A DNA stretch of 64,000 nt from an uncultured bacterium (GCA_903868125.1 CAIPUE010000023.1:83977-147976), one strand, 5' to 3'. Shown: positions 25,810-34,800, counted from the stretch's first letter. Numbers and translations are program-made. The notes: generated by a model from the letters alone, not told the origin.

Positions 25810-26680
25810 AAAAATACTTACAGACGGCGGAATTGAACCTAACGAAGCAAAAATCGAGGCAAAAATGCTTGTTAAACATTTTCTAAAACTTTCCGACATT
25901 GATTTGGCGTTAAATGAAGTGTTTGAAGGGCACGAAGTTGTGCTTGAACAAGCACAACTTCGTGCAAAAAAAAGAATTCCTATTCAGCATATTATCGGCA
26001 GTGCTTATTTTATGGGCGAAGATTTTATTGTGAACGAAAATGTCCTAATCCCTCGAGACGAGACTGAGATTTTGGTAAGAAAAGCAGTCGAGAAGGTAAA
26101 AAGGAAAAAGGAAACAGGAAAAAGGAAACAAAAACCGCAAAACTGCTCGACTGTTCAACTATTAGACTGTTCAACCCAAAAAATCCTCGACATCGGCACA
26201 GGTAGCGGTTGCATAGCTTGTATGATTGCTAAGCTTACGGACGCGCAAGTTCTTGGGGTTGATGTGTCTATTAATGCACTACAAGTTGCCATTGAAAATT
26301 CTTCTCGGCTCAAACTTTTCAATAAGGCTATTTTTAGAAAATCCGATATTTTTTCAAACGTAAAACAAGATGAAAAATTTGATATGATAATCTCAAATCC
26401 GCCTTATATCCCAATAAATGAGAAAAATAGGCTTCAAACAGAGGTAGGTTTTGAGCCTGATTTGGCACTTTTTGCAAAAGATATTGACGGCATTGAATTT
26501 TATGAGAAAATAACAACAAAAGCACCAGAGTTTTTAAACGAAGGCGGCTACTTAATGTTTGAACTAGGTATTAATCAGGCAAACGCTGTAAGAACATTAA
26601 TGACAAAATCTGGATTTAAAAATATTGAAATCGAAAAAGATTTAGCAGGAATTGAGAGAATCATATTTGGTGAACGGTAA
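25790..26680 (+). CDS. prmC: Peptide chain release factor N5-glutamine methyltransferase (HemK), with two repeat insertions
   Basis: S-adenosylmethionine-dependent enzyme that methylates the GGQ glutamine of release factors. At 296 residues it has helical N-domain, the LIPRDETEILV motif, the SAM-binding DIGTGSG (134-140) and catalytic NPPYIPI. Two segments derive from dispersed repeats. Residues 47-59 are encoded by a perfect 16-bp-stem hairpin (25930-25965). Residues about 102-127, a Lys-rich then Ser/Cys/Leu-rich stretch between the RDETE helix and the SAM motif, match family B repeats seen in non-coding gaps. Both stay in frame, and the conserved catalytic residues are intact, so the enzyme is probably active. 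A release factor gene is not adjacent. Confidence 0.93.
   Translation: MNIKQIEKILTDGGIEPNEAKIEAKMLVKHFLKLSDIDLALNEVFEGHEVVLEQAQLRAKKRIPIQHIIGSAYFMGEDFIVNENVLIPRDETEILVRKAVEKVKRKKETGKRKQKPQNCSTVQLLDCSTQKILDIGTGSGCIACMIAKLTDAQVLGVDVSINALQVAIENSSRLKLFNKAIFRKSDIFSNVKQDEKFDMIISNPPYIPINEKNRLQTEVGFEPDLALFAKDIDGIEFYEKITTKAPEFLNEGGYLMFELGINQANAVRTLMTKSGFKNIEIEKDLAGIERIIFGER
25930..25965. repeat. Perfect 16-bp-stem hairpin inside prmC
   Basis: The arms GCACGAAGTTGTGCTT and AAGCACAACTTCGTGC flank loop GAAC. It is the longest perfect hairpin in the window and lies in coding sequence. Confidence 0.92.
26094..26170 (+). repeat. Family B repeat inserted in frame in prmC
   Basis: GAGAAGGTAAAAAGGAAAAA is followed by GCAAAACTGCTCGACTG and TTCAACTATTAGACTG-type words. 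The same order of words occurs in non-coding DNA at 26700-26780, 37300-37350, 52600-52670 and, reversed, at 4835-4896. About 25 codons of prmC are made of it. Confidence 0.75.
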
Positions 26681-26790
26681 ACGGTGAACGGTGAACGGCA
26701 GAAAGTAAAAAGTAAAAAGGAAAAAGGGGAAAGTAAGCGAGAATTGCAAAACCGTTTACTGTTTACCGTTTACTTCGTTTCAACTCCAGA
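26674..26790. repeat. Family B palindromic repeat between prmC and plsY
   Basis: GTAAACGGTGAACGG units at the left pair with CCGTTTACTGTTTACCG at the right; a purine-rich AAAGTAAAAAGGAAAAAGG core lies between. The left arm overlaps the end of prmC. The whole 119-bp gap is this repeat plus the plsY ribosome site. Confidence 0.75.
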
Positions 26791-26799
26791 AAGGTAATT

Positions 26800-27396
26800 A
26801 TGGAACAAATAATAATAGCAATAATAATAGCGTATTTAATCGGGTCAATCCCGACAGGTTACATAGTTGTAAAACTATTCACAAACCAAGATATCCGCAC
26901 AATTGGCTCCGGCTCAACAGGAGCAACAAATGTTAAACGGGTCATGGGCAAAAAATGGTTTTTCATAGTGCTTCTTTTAGATGCATTTAAAGGAGCTCTG
27001 CCCGTCGTTTTGGCGAAAATTTTCGCTACAACTTTTGTGTCAATCGGACTTATTCCTGTTTTATGCGCAATTGCGGTGATTTTGGGGCACAGCAAGTCAA
27101 TATTTCTTAAATTTTCAGGCGGAAAATCAGTCGCGTCAGGCGTAGGAACTATTTTAGCCCTTAATTTGCAAGTAGGGCTAATTATTGCGGTGATTTGGTC
27201 AGTTGTAACTTATTTTTCAAAGTATGTTTCTTTAGGTTCAATTGTCGCACTTTCATTTTCGCCGATATTGATGTACTTATGTAACGAACCTGTTTCATAT
27301 ATTATTTATTGTTTCTTAGGCGCTATATACATTATATATCTCCATAAATCAAATATTCGCAGACTTTTAAAAGGTGAAGAAAGCAAAGTAAGGTAG
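26800..27396 (+). CDS. plsY: Acyl-phosphate:glycerol-3-phosphate acyltransferase
   Basis: Integral membrane enzyme for the first acylation in phospholipid synthesis, using acyl-phosphate made by PlsX. At 198 residues it shows AYLIGSIPTGYIV, the GSGSTGATNV glycerol-phosphate motif, the HSKSIFLKFSGGKSVASGVG motif and GSIVALSFSP. Multiple membrane helices are present. The ATG at 26800 follows GAAAGGT. It is separated from prmC by a repeat, so co-transcription is uncertain. Confidence 0.95.
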   Translation: MEQIIIAIIIAYLIGSIPTGYIVVKLFTNQDIRTIGSGSTGATNVKRVMGKKWFFIVLLLDAFKGALPVVLAKIFATTFVSIGLIPVLCAIAVILGHSKSIFLKFSGGKSVASGVGTILALNLQVGLIIAVIWSVVTYFSKYVSLGSIVALSFSPILMYLCNEPVSYIIYCFLGAIYIIYLHKSNIRRLLKGEESKVR

Positions 27397-27427
27397 CTTT
27401 TTCATACTTTGAGATGATGTTGTAGGG

Positions 27428-27455
27428 TTGAATTGTTTGTACGATATGTTATAAT
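27428..27455 (+). promoter_or_regulatory. Promoter of fliD
   Basis: A -35-like TTGAAT (27428-27433), 16-nt spacer and TATAAT (27450-27455) with an upstream TG (extended -10). Unlike the leaderless group there is a leader of about 35 nt with AAGGAT before the ATG. It does not look like a sigma-28 or sigma-54 flagellar promoter. Confidence 0.65.
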
Positions 27456-27499
27456 GATAAGATAATATGTAGTTACAGAGGGTTGAAAAGGATTTCATT

Positions 27500-29290
27500 A
27501 TGGCAATAACAGTTAAAGGTTTAGGCTCAGGTCTTGATTATCAAAGTTGGATAACAGCATTGGTTGGGGCTAAGCAGGCTAAAATTGATGCGATTAGCAC
27601 TAATGTTAGTAAAATAGGAACTCAAGAAACTACTTTATCAAATTTGAAAAGCAATTATACATCTTTACTTGCTTCCATACAGACTTTTAGTAATACTTTG
27701 GCTTTAAATAATGTTTTTAATCAAAAAGCAGCTACTTCATCTTCTTCTGCTGTAGCGGCTTCAGTGTCTGCTTACGCTGATACTCAAACACTTAAAGTTG
27801 GGGTATCCCAACTGGCAACTGCGACAACTGCCCAAAGCTCCTCAGCTGTAGCTTCTAAAATTGATGGAACTACCCTCGTGAGCAGTATTTCCGGTGGAAC
27901 CGTTAAACCGGGAACATTGAGTATATATGTTGATAATACTAAATATTCTATTGCCGTAAATTTAAGCAATACTTTAGGCGATGTCTTAAATAATATAACA
28001 AGTGCAACAGGCTTGGCGGCGAGTGTTGATGCCGAAGGAAAAGTTACAATTGGTGCAGGTAGCAGTTCAAATATTGTTATCGGTTCAACCGCTGATACTT
28101 CAAATGTTTCTAATGTTTTATCATTAACAAAAAATGTTGATGGTTCTTATACAAGCAGCAAGTCTGTTTTTGATACAGATACTTCTGTGGCTTTAACAAG
28201 TGCGGCATTTACAAGCGGGAATGTAACAGCCGGAACTTTCACAATCGGGAATGCCGAATTTACAATTGATGGAACTACAACTTTGAGTAGTTTGGTAAAA
28301 CAAATTAATGATAATACTAATGCCGGAGTTACAGCTTTTTGGGATTCAAACTCAGGTAAATTAGCCTTGGAATCTTCTAATCAAGGGGCTTCTAATATTA
28401 ATATTCAAGCAGGAACAAGTAATTTTACCGATGTTATGGGCTTTACAACTTCAACTTGGAATGCAGCAGACGGATCAATGGCAAGTACAGAATTGACTAA
28501 TAATTCTCAAACATTGGGTACAAACGCTATTTTGACAATTAACGGAACAACAATTACTTCGTCTTCCAATACGGTTACAAGCGATATTTCAGGTATAACA
28601 GGCTTGACTCTCACATTAAACGCTGAAACATCTTCCAATGCCACAATAAATGTAGCAACGGATACAACAAGTGCTGTATCGGCGATTGAATCATTTGTCA
28701 CTTCTTTTAACTCGGCGATTACATCGACAGATAGTGCAACAAGCCTTACCGGCAATTTACACGGTGAATCTATTTTGGACATGCTTAGAAATAAAATTCG
28801 TTCTACAGTTACATCAAATGTTACCGGAGTTGAAGGCTATCAAAATCTCGCAAGTATAGGGATTACGGCTGGAAAAGTAAGCACGAATGTTTCTGCGGAT
28901 ACAACACAATTGGTAATAGATTCTGACAAATTGGTTGCCGCTTTAAAAAGTAATCCGGATGCCGTGGTAAAACTCATTTTAGGTGATACTGCGAGCGGAA
29001 CGGAAGGGGTTTTTACAAAAATGGAGACAAGTTTAAGTAATTCTCTTGATCCGATTAATGGCTATTTTACAACACGCAGCAATTCTTATGAATCTCAAGT
29101 TGCTCGTTTAAATAAACAAAAGGCTAGTATGACTGATGCTTTAACAAAATATCAGACACAGCTTGAAACTAAATTTGCCGCTATGGATAAACTTATTTCT
29201 GCTTTGAAAAATTCAGCATCAGTATTTGATTCCTACTTTAATACTAGTAGTAACAATAAAACTAGCAGCAGTACAACTCTTGGCGGTTAA
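27500..29290 (+). CDS. fliD: Flagellar filament capping protein FliD (hook-associated protein 2)
   Basis: A 596-residue secreted protein that caps the growing flagellum and guides flagellin folding. The N-terminus GLGSGLDYQSWITALVGA and the C-terminal FliD domain (LASIGITAG, SDKLVAALKSNPDAVVKLI, then coiled-coil SYESQVARLNKQKASMTDALTKYQTQLETKFAAMDKLIS) are typical. The middle is Ser/Thr/Asn-rich with FliD/flagellin IN-type repeats (SGNVTAGTFTIGNAEFTI). No cysteine is seen, as is usual. No other flagellar gene is in the window. It converges on aroB and overlaps it by 4 bp. Confidence 0.93.
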   Translation: MAITVKGLGSGLDYQSWITALVGAKQAKIDAISTNVSKIGTQETTLSNLKSNYTSLLASIQTFSNTLALNNVFNQKAATSSSSAVAASVSAYADTQTLKVGVSQLATATTAQSSSAVASKIDGTTLVSSISGGTVKPGTLSIYVDNTKYSIAVNLSNTLGDVLNNITSATGLAASVDAEGKVTIGAGSSSNIVIGSTADTSNVSNVLSLTKNVDGSYTSSKSVFDTDTSVALTSAAFTSGNVTAGTFTIGNAEFTIDGTTTLSSLVKQINDNTNAGVTAFWDSNSGKLALESSNQGASNINIQAGTSNFTDVMGFTTSTWNAADGSMASTELTNNSQTLGTNAILTINGTTITSSSNTVTSDISGITGLTLTLNAETSSNATINVATDTTSAVSAIESFVTSFNSAITSTDSATSLTGNLHGESILDMLRNKIRSTVTSNVTGVEGYQNLASIGITAGKVSTNVSADTTQLVIDSDKLVAALKSNPDAVVKLILGDTASGTEGVFTKMETSLSNSLDPINGYFTTRSNSYESQVARLNKQKASMTDALTKYQTQLETKFAAMDKLISALKNSASVFDSYFNTSSNNKTSSSTTLGG

Positions 29291-30357
29291 TAAAAATCTT
29301 CAGGCTTGAAGTCAAGACATTCAACTGATGCTTTTTGCGTTGGTAAAATGAATTTTATTTTGCCGTCTTCAACTTTTTTGTCGGAGTACATTGCATCAAT
29401 CAATTTTTTTTGATTAAATTTTGGTGTCTTTCCAATTAAATTATATTTTTTAATAAGTTCAAATGATTGATTTTTATATTCCTCGGTAATTAATCCTTTT
29501 TTACATGCTAAAGCAATCGCAAAATTCATGCCAATCGCCACGGCTTCGCCGTGAGTATATTTTTTATAATTCGTAACTTGTTCAATTGCATGCCCTAATG
29601 TATGTCCAAAGTTAAGAATTTTTCTCAATCCCTGTTCTTTTTCGTCTTTCGCAACAACAGAAGCTTTTAGTTCGAGTGATATTTTTATAATTTTAGCTAA
29701 AACTTCTTCATCACGTGATAATATTTTGTCCGAATTTTTTTCAAGAAACTCAAAAAAATTGTATTCATAATCAGTCTGACAACTTTTTTCTATAAAAGCG
29801 TATTTTATAACTTCGCTTAACCCTGTTTTAAATTGACGTTCATCAAGTGTTTTAAGAAAATTAAGGTTACAAAAAACAGCTTTTGGCTGATAAAATGCCC
29901 CGACCATATTTTTTCCAAAATCGGTATTAATTCCGACTTTACCACCGACTGAGGAATCTACACAGGCGAGCAAGGTCGTTGGTATCTGAATAAAATCAAT
30001 TCCTCTGAGATAAGTCGCAGCCACAAATCCTGAGATATCGCCAACTACACCGCCGCCAATGGCGATAATGGCATCTTTTCTTTCGAGTTTGTTTTTTAGG
30101 GCAAAATTTAAAATACGCTGATAATTTTTGAGATTTTTTTGTCTTTCGCCGTCCTTTAATACGTATTTTATGCTATTTTTAAAACTTAATTTCTCTCCAT
30201 AAATTTTGTTAACCTTTTCACTTACAACAAGAAGTATCTTGTTTGCTTTTGTGTAATTGAAAACGCTTTTTTCAAGATTTTCTATCAAATCAAAGTTTAT
30301 AAAAATGGGATATTGTTTTTCTGCAGATAGTTCTACGAGCAATTTTTCATCTAACAT
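29287..30357 (-). CDS. aroB: 3-Dehydroquinate synthase
   Basis: NAD- and metal-dependent enzyme making 3-dehydroquinate from DAHP, step two of the shikimate pathway. At 356 residues it has normal length, with GGGVVGDISGFVAATYLRGIDF, PTTLLACVDSSVGGKVGIN, the zinc-ligand GHTLGHAIE and HGEAVAIGM. It is the last gene of an aroC-aroK-aroB operon and overlaps aroK by 11 bp. Confidence 0.96.
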   Translation of the reverse strand: MLDEKLLVELSAEKQYPIFINFDLIENLEKSVFNYTKANKILLVVSEKVNKIYGEKLSFKNSIKYVLKDGERQKNLKNYQRILNFALKNKLERKDAIIAIGGGVVGDISGFVAATYLRGIDFIQIPTTLLACVDSSVGGKVGINTDFGKNMVGAFYQPKAVFCNLNFLKTLDERQFKTGLSEVIKYAFIEKSCQTDYEYNFFEFLEKNSDKILSRDEEVLAKIIKISLELKASVVAKDEKEQGLRKILNFGHTLGHAIEQVTNYKKYTHGEAVAIGMNFAIALACKKGLITEEYKNQSFELIKKYNLIGKTPKFNQKKLIDAMYSDKKVEDGKIKFILPTQKASVECLDFKPEDFY

Positions 30358-30877
30358 AATTTTCGTACTCTTTTAAAATATCGTTCAAGATAGTATAAGC
30401 TTGTTTTTGGTAGGTGTCAATTACAAAATTCGCCTTAAAATAATTTTTTTCTCTTTTAATCAATAATTTTTCAATAATTTTTTGTGGAGAATTTTCATTT
30501 AAAAGAGGACGATGGGTTTCGTTTTCAACCCTTCTAAAAAGTTCTTTTGCCGGAGTTTTTAAATAAAAAGTAATTCCATTTTGGTTAAGAAGTTTTATAT
30601 TTTCGGGGTTTTCAAATGCCCCGCCGCCGATAGAAATTATATGGTTTCTGGTTTGAGAGAATTCTTTTATTATTTTATTTTCCAGTTTCCTAAAATGTTT
30701 TTCAGAATATTTTTCAAAAATTTCAGAAATAGTTAAGCCCGCATTTTTTTCGATTTCGTCATCGGTATCAATGTAGGTAAAATGAGCCAAAAGTCTGGCT
30801 AATTTCCCTCCAATGTAAGATTTTCCGGCACCGGGCATGCCGACCAAAATTATATTAAGATTATCTTGTATTTCCAA
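30347..30877 (-). CDS. aroK: Shikimate kinase
   Basis: P-loop kinase that phosphorylates shikimate. A 176-residue protein with Walker A GMPGAGKS, shikimate-binding DTDDEIEKNAG, RKLENKII, IGGGAF and the lid region RRVENETHRPLL. It overlaps aroB at its 3' end and lies 4 nt behind aroC, indicating one transcript. Confidence 0.95.
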   Translation of the reverse strand: MEIQDNLNIILVGMPGAGKSYIGGKLARLLAHFTYIDTDDEIEKNAGLTISEIFEKYSEKHFRKLENKIIKEFSQTRNHIISIGGGAFENPENIKLLNQNGITFYLKTPAKELFRRVENETHRPLLNENSPQKIIEKLLIKREKNYFKANFVIDTYQKQAYTILNDILKEYENYVR

Positions 30878-30881
30878 TTTC

Positions 30882-31982
30882 TTAAATCCTGTTTGAGTAA
30901 TTTCTGCTTGAATAACAATTTTTTATTTCAGTAATATTATCTTGTCCGAATTTATCTAAAAACGCGTCCACCAAAACACAAGCAACCATTGCTTCTGCAA
31001 CAACCGCGCAGGCTGAAACGGCACAAACATCTGAACGTTCAAAATGAGCTTCGCTTTGAGAATTATCTTTAAAATCTATGGTTGCAAGTGGCTTTTTTAA
31101 TGTAGGTATAGGCTTCATAGTTGCTTTAACAACTAAATTCTCGCCATTTGTCATTCCGCCTTCAAGTCCGCCTGCGTTATTTGTTTTTCTAAAATATTTG
31201 TTATTTTCAACAAATATTTCATCGTGCATCTTGCTTCCAAAAACATTTGCGCAACCTACCCCAAGACCGATTTCAACCGCTTTAACGGCAGGAATATTCA
31301 TAACCGCCTGTGCGATAAGCCCATCGAGTTTTCTATCCCATTGCACATGTGAACCCAATCCTACAGGTAAATTTTCAAATACTATTTGGAAATTGCCACC
31401 CAACGTATCACCTTGGTTTTGTGCAGTTTCTATTTTTTCTTTAATCTTAGTGTCTTCATTTTCGCCGCCAATGCTAATAATTTGAGAATAGCAAGTTATA
31501 TCAAATTCTTTTAAAATTTGCTTTGCGATAGCCCCTATTGCAACATCTATTGCTGTCTTTCTTGCACTTGAACGCTCCAATACATCTCTTAAATCTTTCA
31601 AGTCATATTTTATAGCCCCCGCCAAATCAGCATGCCCCGGACGCGGCTTTGTAAAAGATTTTTCGACTTCTTCAATGTCGTCTTGAGCACCAATTTTTTC
31701 AATGCTCATAATCGTTTTCCAATTCTCAAAATCTTTGTTTATAATCTCCAAACAAATCGGTGCACCGGTAGTTTTGCCGAATCTGACCCCTGATTTAATT
31801 TCAATCGTATCAGTTTCGATTTTCATCCTGCCACCACGCCCCCATCCGCCTTGTCGGCGTTTAAGTTCATCATTGATAAAATTTACATCAATTTCAAATC
31901 CGGCAGGAACCCCATCTATTATGCAATTTAGACATTTTCCATGTGATTCGCCTGATGTTAGAAATCTGAAATTATTTAGCAT
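30882..31982 (-). CDS. aroC: Chorismate synthase
   Basis: FMNH2-dependent last enzyme of the shikimate pathway. At 366 residues it has the three signature regions: GESHGKCLNCIIDGVPAG, ARKTAIDVAIGAIAKQIL in the central helix, and AHFERSDVCAVSACAVVAEA. The ATG at 31982 has an AAGGAAA site. It sits 9 nt after the upstream secreted protein gene and probably shares its promoter. Confidence 0.96.
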   Translation of the reverse strand: MLNNFRFLTSGESHGKCLNCIIDGVPAGFEIDVNFINDELKRRQGGWGRGGRMKIETDTIEIKSGVRFGKTTGAPICLEIINKDFENWKTIMSIEKIGAQDDIEEVEKSFTKPRPGHADLAGAIKYDLKDLRDVLERSSARKTAIDVAIGAIAKQILKEFDITCYSQIISIGGENEDTKIKEKIETAQNQGDTLGGNFQIVFENLPVGLGSHVQWDRKLDGLIAQAVMNIPAVKAVEIGLGVGCANVFGSKMHDEIFVENNKYFRKTNNAGGLEGGMTNGENLVVKATMKPIPTLKKPLATIDFKDNSQSEAHFERSDVCAVSACAVVAEAMVACVLVDAFLDKFGQDNITEIKNCYSSRNYSNRI

Positions 31983-31991
31983 GAGTTTTCC

Positions 31992-32456
31992 TTATTTTGC
32001 ATATTTTAAGAAAATTTGTTCTTTTGTTTGCATTAATTCTTCAACAATAAGCCATTTTCCGTTAGGCTGTTTTTTTACTACCATTGAGGACTTTAATTTA
32101 TAATCACTCAGGGAAGGTTTTCTTATTGAATCTATTTTGTAACCGTTTGGAGTTTTGGTAACGGTAATATTTGAATACTGGTTTTTATAATGTTTTAGTT
32201 TGGCAATTTTTGAACTCAATCTCATTTGTTTCCTGTAAGCGTCTATCGAAAAAGGAACATTTACCAGTTTTCCATCGGGTTTTACAACCTGTCGGATGAT
32301 TTTTGCGTCATCTGAATACATGTCCAACAATGATGCGCCGTAATTGTTGGAAGTTTGAATAAAACTGTTAAAAAAGTTAAGCGCCTCTTGCTGTTCATTC
32401 GCAAAAACACCTAAACCAAGCATTAAAAAAATAAATGTTAATAAAAGTTTTTTCAT
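31992..32456 (-). CDS. Secreted/periplasmic NTF2-like protein, function unknown
   Basis: A 154-residue protein with a signal peptide (MKKLLLTFIFLMLGLGVFAN). The mature part resembles a small NTF2/SnoaL-like fold: EALNFFNSFIQ, LLDMYSDDAKI, a VSIDAYRKQMR-like helix and a C-terminal sheet ending PNGKWLIVEELM. The ATG at 32456 follows AGGAG. It leads the aroC-aroK-aroB operon, but a link with aromatic synthesis is not evident. Confidence 0.78.
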   Translation of the reverse strand: MKKLLLTFIFLMLGLGVFANEQQEALNFFNSFIQTSNNYGASLLDMYSDDAKIIRQVVKPDGKLVNVPFSIDAYRKQMRLSSKIAKLKHYKNQYSNITVTKTPNGYKIDSIRKPSLSDYKLKSSMVVKKQPNGKWLIVEELMQTKEQIFLKYAK

Positions 32457-32636
32457 TTAATTTCTCCTAAAAAATATTCTAGCATGAAGATACAAAAAAG
32501 GTTTCATATCTAACAATAAAAACAATAGTTTACAATCCTTTACAATTCATTGGACAAAAAGGCAATTTTTATGGAGTATATAACTTTATATATACATAGG
32601 ATATAATAAATATAAAATTTGGAGAGAATAAAGAAA

Positions 32637-32921
32637 ATGAAAATGATATTTGCAGCAACAAACGAAAAACAAGGAAACGGTAAATACTCTCCGTTGAGAA
32701 AACGTAAAAGAGCTAAAAAAGTTGAACAAAATCCTAATGAATTCAAATATTTAACAAATAACGATTTAACTATGAGATTTAACAATTCAAGAGATCCAAT
32801 CTATTTTGCGTTTGACTACTTGGAAAATAGAAGTTTACCTGAATTAGTCGGGGATTTAGTTAAAGATTCTTTCTTTGAAATTACAAATTTTGTTTCTAAA
32901 GTAATCTCAAAGGCTGCATAG
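32637..32921 (+). CDS. Small basic protein of unknown function
   Basis: A 94-residue protein with a basic N-terminal stretch (SPLRKRKRAKKVEQ) and a C-terminal amphipathic helical part. The open frame begins at TTG 32619, but GGAGAG directly precedes ATG 32637, and a TATAAT box lies upstream near 32604. It stands alone between divergent and unrelated genes. No family was recognised; the start MKMIFAATNEKQG may be a lineage-specific N-terminus. Confidence 0.65.
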   Translation: MKMIFAATNEKQGNGKYSPLRKRKRAKKVEQNPNEFKYLTNNDLTMRFNNSRDPIYFAFDYLENRSLPELVGDLVKDSFFEITNFVSKVISKAA

Positions 32922-32986
32922 AGTGGTTCTTGCGAAAAGTCCATGAAATACGCTCATTACTTAAGTTGATGCTAGATTTTTTTGTT

Positions 32987-33010
32987 GTCGGGCAGGAATG
33001 CCCGACCTAC
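32987..33010 (-). repeat. REP-type hairpin (GTAG + GTCGGGC/GCCCGAC), reverse orientation
   Basis: Read on the minus strand: GTAG, GTCGGGC, loop ATTCCT, GCCCGAC. It has the same arms as the copy at 3533. The surrounding 249-bp gap otherwise holds only the probable -10 (TATAAT near 33117) of the ABC-F gene. Confidence 0.8.
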
Positions 33011-33170
33011 TGCCCAAAGCAAAGTCAGGGTTTAATATTCAATTATATTAACATTTCACTAACTTATCCGTTAAACCGCATAGAGTTTAGAATTATTTAT
33101 CTTCTTATGTTTGTTGTATAATGGTAGTAATTACACAGCATACATATAAAATAGCGAGAAGATAAAAATT

Positions 33171-34790
33171 ATGATATCAACAAGTAAATTAACCGTAAGA
33201 TTCGGAGCGCAGCCTTTGTTTGAGGATGTAAACGTGAAATTCACCCCTGGGAATTGCTACGGGCTCATCGGTGCAAACGGATCAGGAAAAAGTACTTTTT
33301 TAAAAGTACTTTCAGGTGAAATCGAGCAAACATCAGGCGAAGTCCATATCCAAAAAGGGCAAAGACTGGCAGTTTTGAAACAAAACCACTATGAATTTGA
33401 TGAACATACTGTTATTGATACCGTAATTATGGGGCATAAAAAGCTTTATTCTATAATGAAAGAAAAGGACGAACTTTATGCAAAGCCTGATTTTAATGAC
33501 GAAGATGGGATAAAAGTTTCGCATCTGGAATCGGAGTTCGCAGAACTTGACGGTTGGCAGTCCGAATCAATGGCGGCTTCTTTGTTGAACGATTTAGGGA
33601 TTAACAACGACTTACATTATTCATTGATGAGTGATCTTGCGGGTAGTGAAAAGGTTCGGGTTTTATTGGCACAGGCGTTGTTCGGCAACCCTGACATTTT
33701 GCTTTTGGATGAACCGACAAACCACTTGGATATCAGCACAATTAAATGGTTGGAAGAATTTTTAATCGAGTTTCAAAACACCGTTATTGTCGTGTCGCAC
33801 GATAGAAATTTCTTGGATAATGTTTGTACGCATATTGCGGATATTGATTTTGGCAAAATTCAACTGTATCCGGGGAATTACTCGTTTTGGTCTCAGGCAA
33901 GCCAGTTGATAATGAAGCAAAGAGAAGAAAAAAATAAAGAAACTACAGAGAAAATGGAAGAATTAAAAAACTTTATCGCAAGATTTAGTGCGAATGCTTC
34001 TAAAGCAAAGCAGGCGACTTCGAGAAAAAATATTTTGGATAAGCTTACGCTTGAAGATATTAAGCCGTCTTCAAGACAGTATCCGAGAATTAGATTTAAT
34101 TACGTTAAAATCCCTGGTAAAGATGTTTTACACGTAAAAGATTTATGTAAATCAATAGACGGAAATGTTTTGTTCAATAATTTCGCCATGGATTTGTATC
34201 AGGGGCAAAAAGTTGCGTTCTTGGCAAAAGATCCTTTAATTATTACGACTTTATTCCAGATTTTGACGGGGGAACTCGAGCCTGATAGCGGAGAGTTTAG
34301 ATGGGGCGTAACGGCTACTCATTCGTATTTTCCAAAAGACAATAATAAGTTTTTTGAAGAGGATATTAATCTTAGTCAATGGTTAGCACAATATTCGCCT
34401 GATCAGCATGTTAACTTTTTAAGAGGATATCTTGGCAGAATGTTGTTCACGGGAGAAGACGCTGAAAAGAGTGCAACAGTGCTTTCAGGTGGTGAAAAAG
34501 TCAGATGTATGTTGGCGAAGATGATGGTTTCAGAAACAAACGTTTTGATAATGGATGAGCCGACAAACCATTTGGATTTAGAATCAATAACGGCTTTAAA
34601 CAATTCTCTGATTGAATTTAGCGGAACGGTTTTGTTTACTTCACAGGATCATCAGTTTATACAAACTGTCGCAGATAGAATTATCGAAATATCACCTAGC
34701 GGGTTTATCAGTACACACGAAAAATATGAAGATTACATTTTGAGTGCGGACATTAAAAAACGCAGAGAAAAATTGTATTCTAAGGTGTAA
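33171..34790 (+). CDS. ABC-F family ATPase (YbiT-like) with degenerate second P-loop
   Basis: A 539-residue soluble ABC-F protein; such proteins act on the ribosome E site to relieve stalled or antibiotic-bound translation. NBD1 has a good Walker A (GANGSGKST), Walker B LLLDEPTNHLD and a signature LAGSEKVR that departs from LSGGE. The linker is Lys/Glu-rich. NBD2 has LSGGEKVR and LIMDEPTNHLD, but its Walker A position reads FLAKDPLIITTLF and lacks the GK[S/T]. As I recall, some Bacteroidetes YbiT-like proteins show the same change, so this is likely lineage-wide and not damage. It is a single-gene unit with a TATAAT box and short leader. Confidence 0.9.
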   Translation: MISTSKLTVRFGAQPLFEDVNVKFTPGNCYGLIGANGSGKSTFLKVLSGEIEQTSGEVHIQKGQRLAVLKQNHYEFDEHTVIDTVIMGHKKLYSIMKEKDELYAKPDFNDEDGIKVSHLESEFAELDGWQSESMAASLLNDLGINNDLHYSLMSDLAGSEKVRVLLAQALFGNPDILLLDEPTNHLDISTIKWLEEFLIEFQNTVIVVSHDRNFLDNVCTHIADIDFGKIQLYPGNYSFWSQASQLIMKQREEKNKETTEKMEELKNFIARFSANASKAKQATSRKNILDKLTLEDIKPSSRQYPRIRFNYVKIPGKDVLHVKDLCKSIDGNVLFNNFAMDLYQGQKVAFLAKDPLIITTLFQILTGELEPDSGEFRWGVTATHSYFPKDNNKFFEEDINLSQWLAQYSPDQHVNFLRGYLGRMLFTGEDAEKSATVLSGGEKVRCMLAKMMVSETNVLIMDEPTNHLDLESITALNNSLIEFSGTVLFTSQDHQFIQTVADRIIEISPSGFISTHEKYEDYILSADIKKRREKLYSKV

Positions 34791-34800
34791 TATTTAAGTC

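Noticed and set aside
32930-33121. A 63-codon open frame downstream of the small gene at 32637
   Set aside because: It runs through a REP hairpin, has no ribosome-binding site, and its translation is not protein-like.
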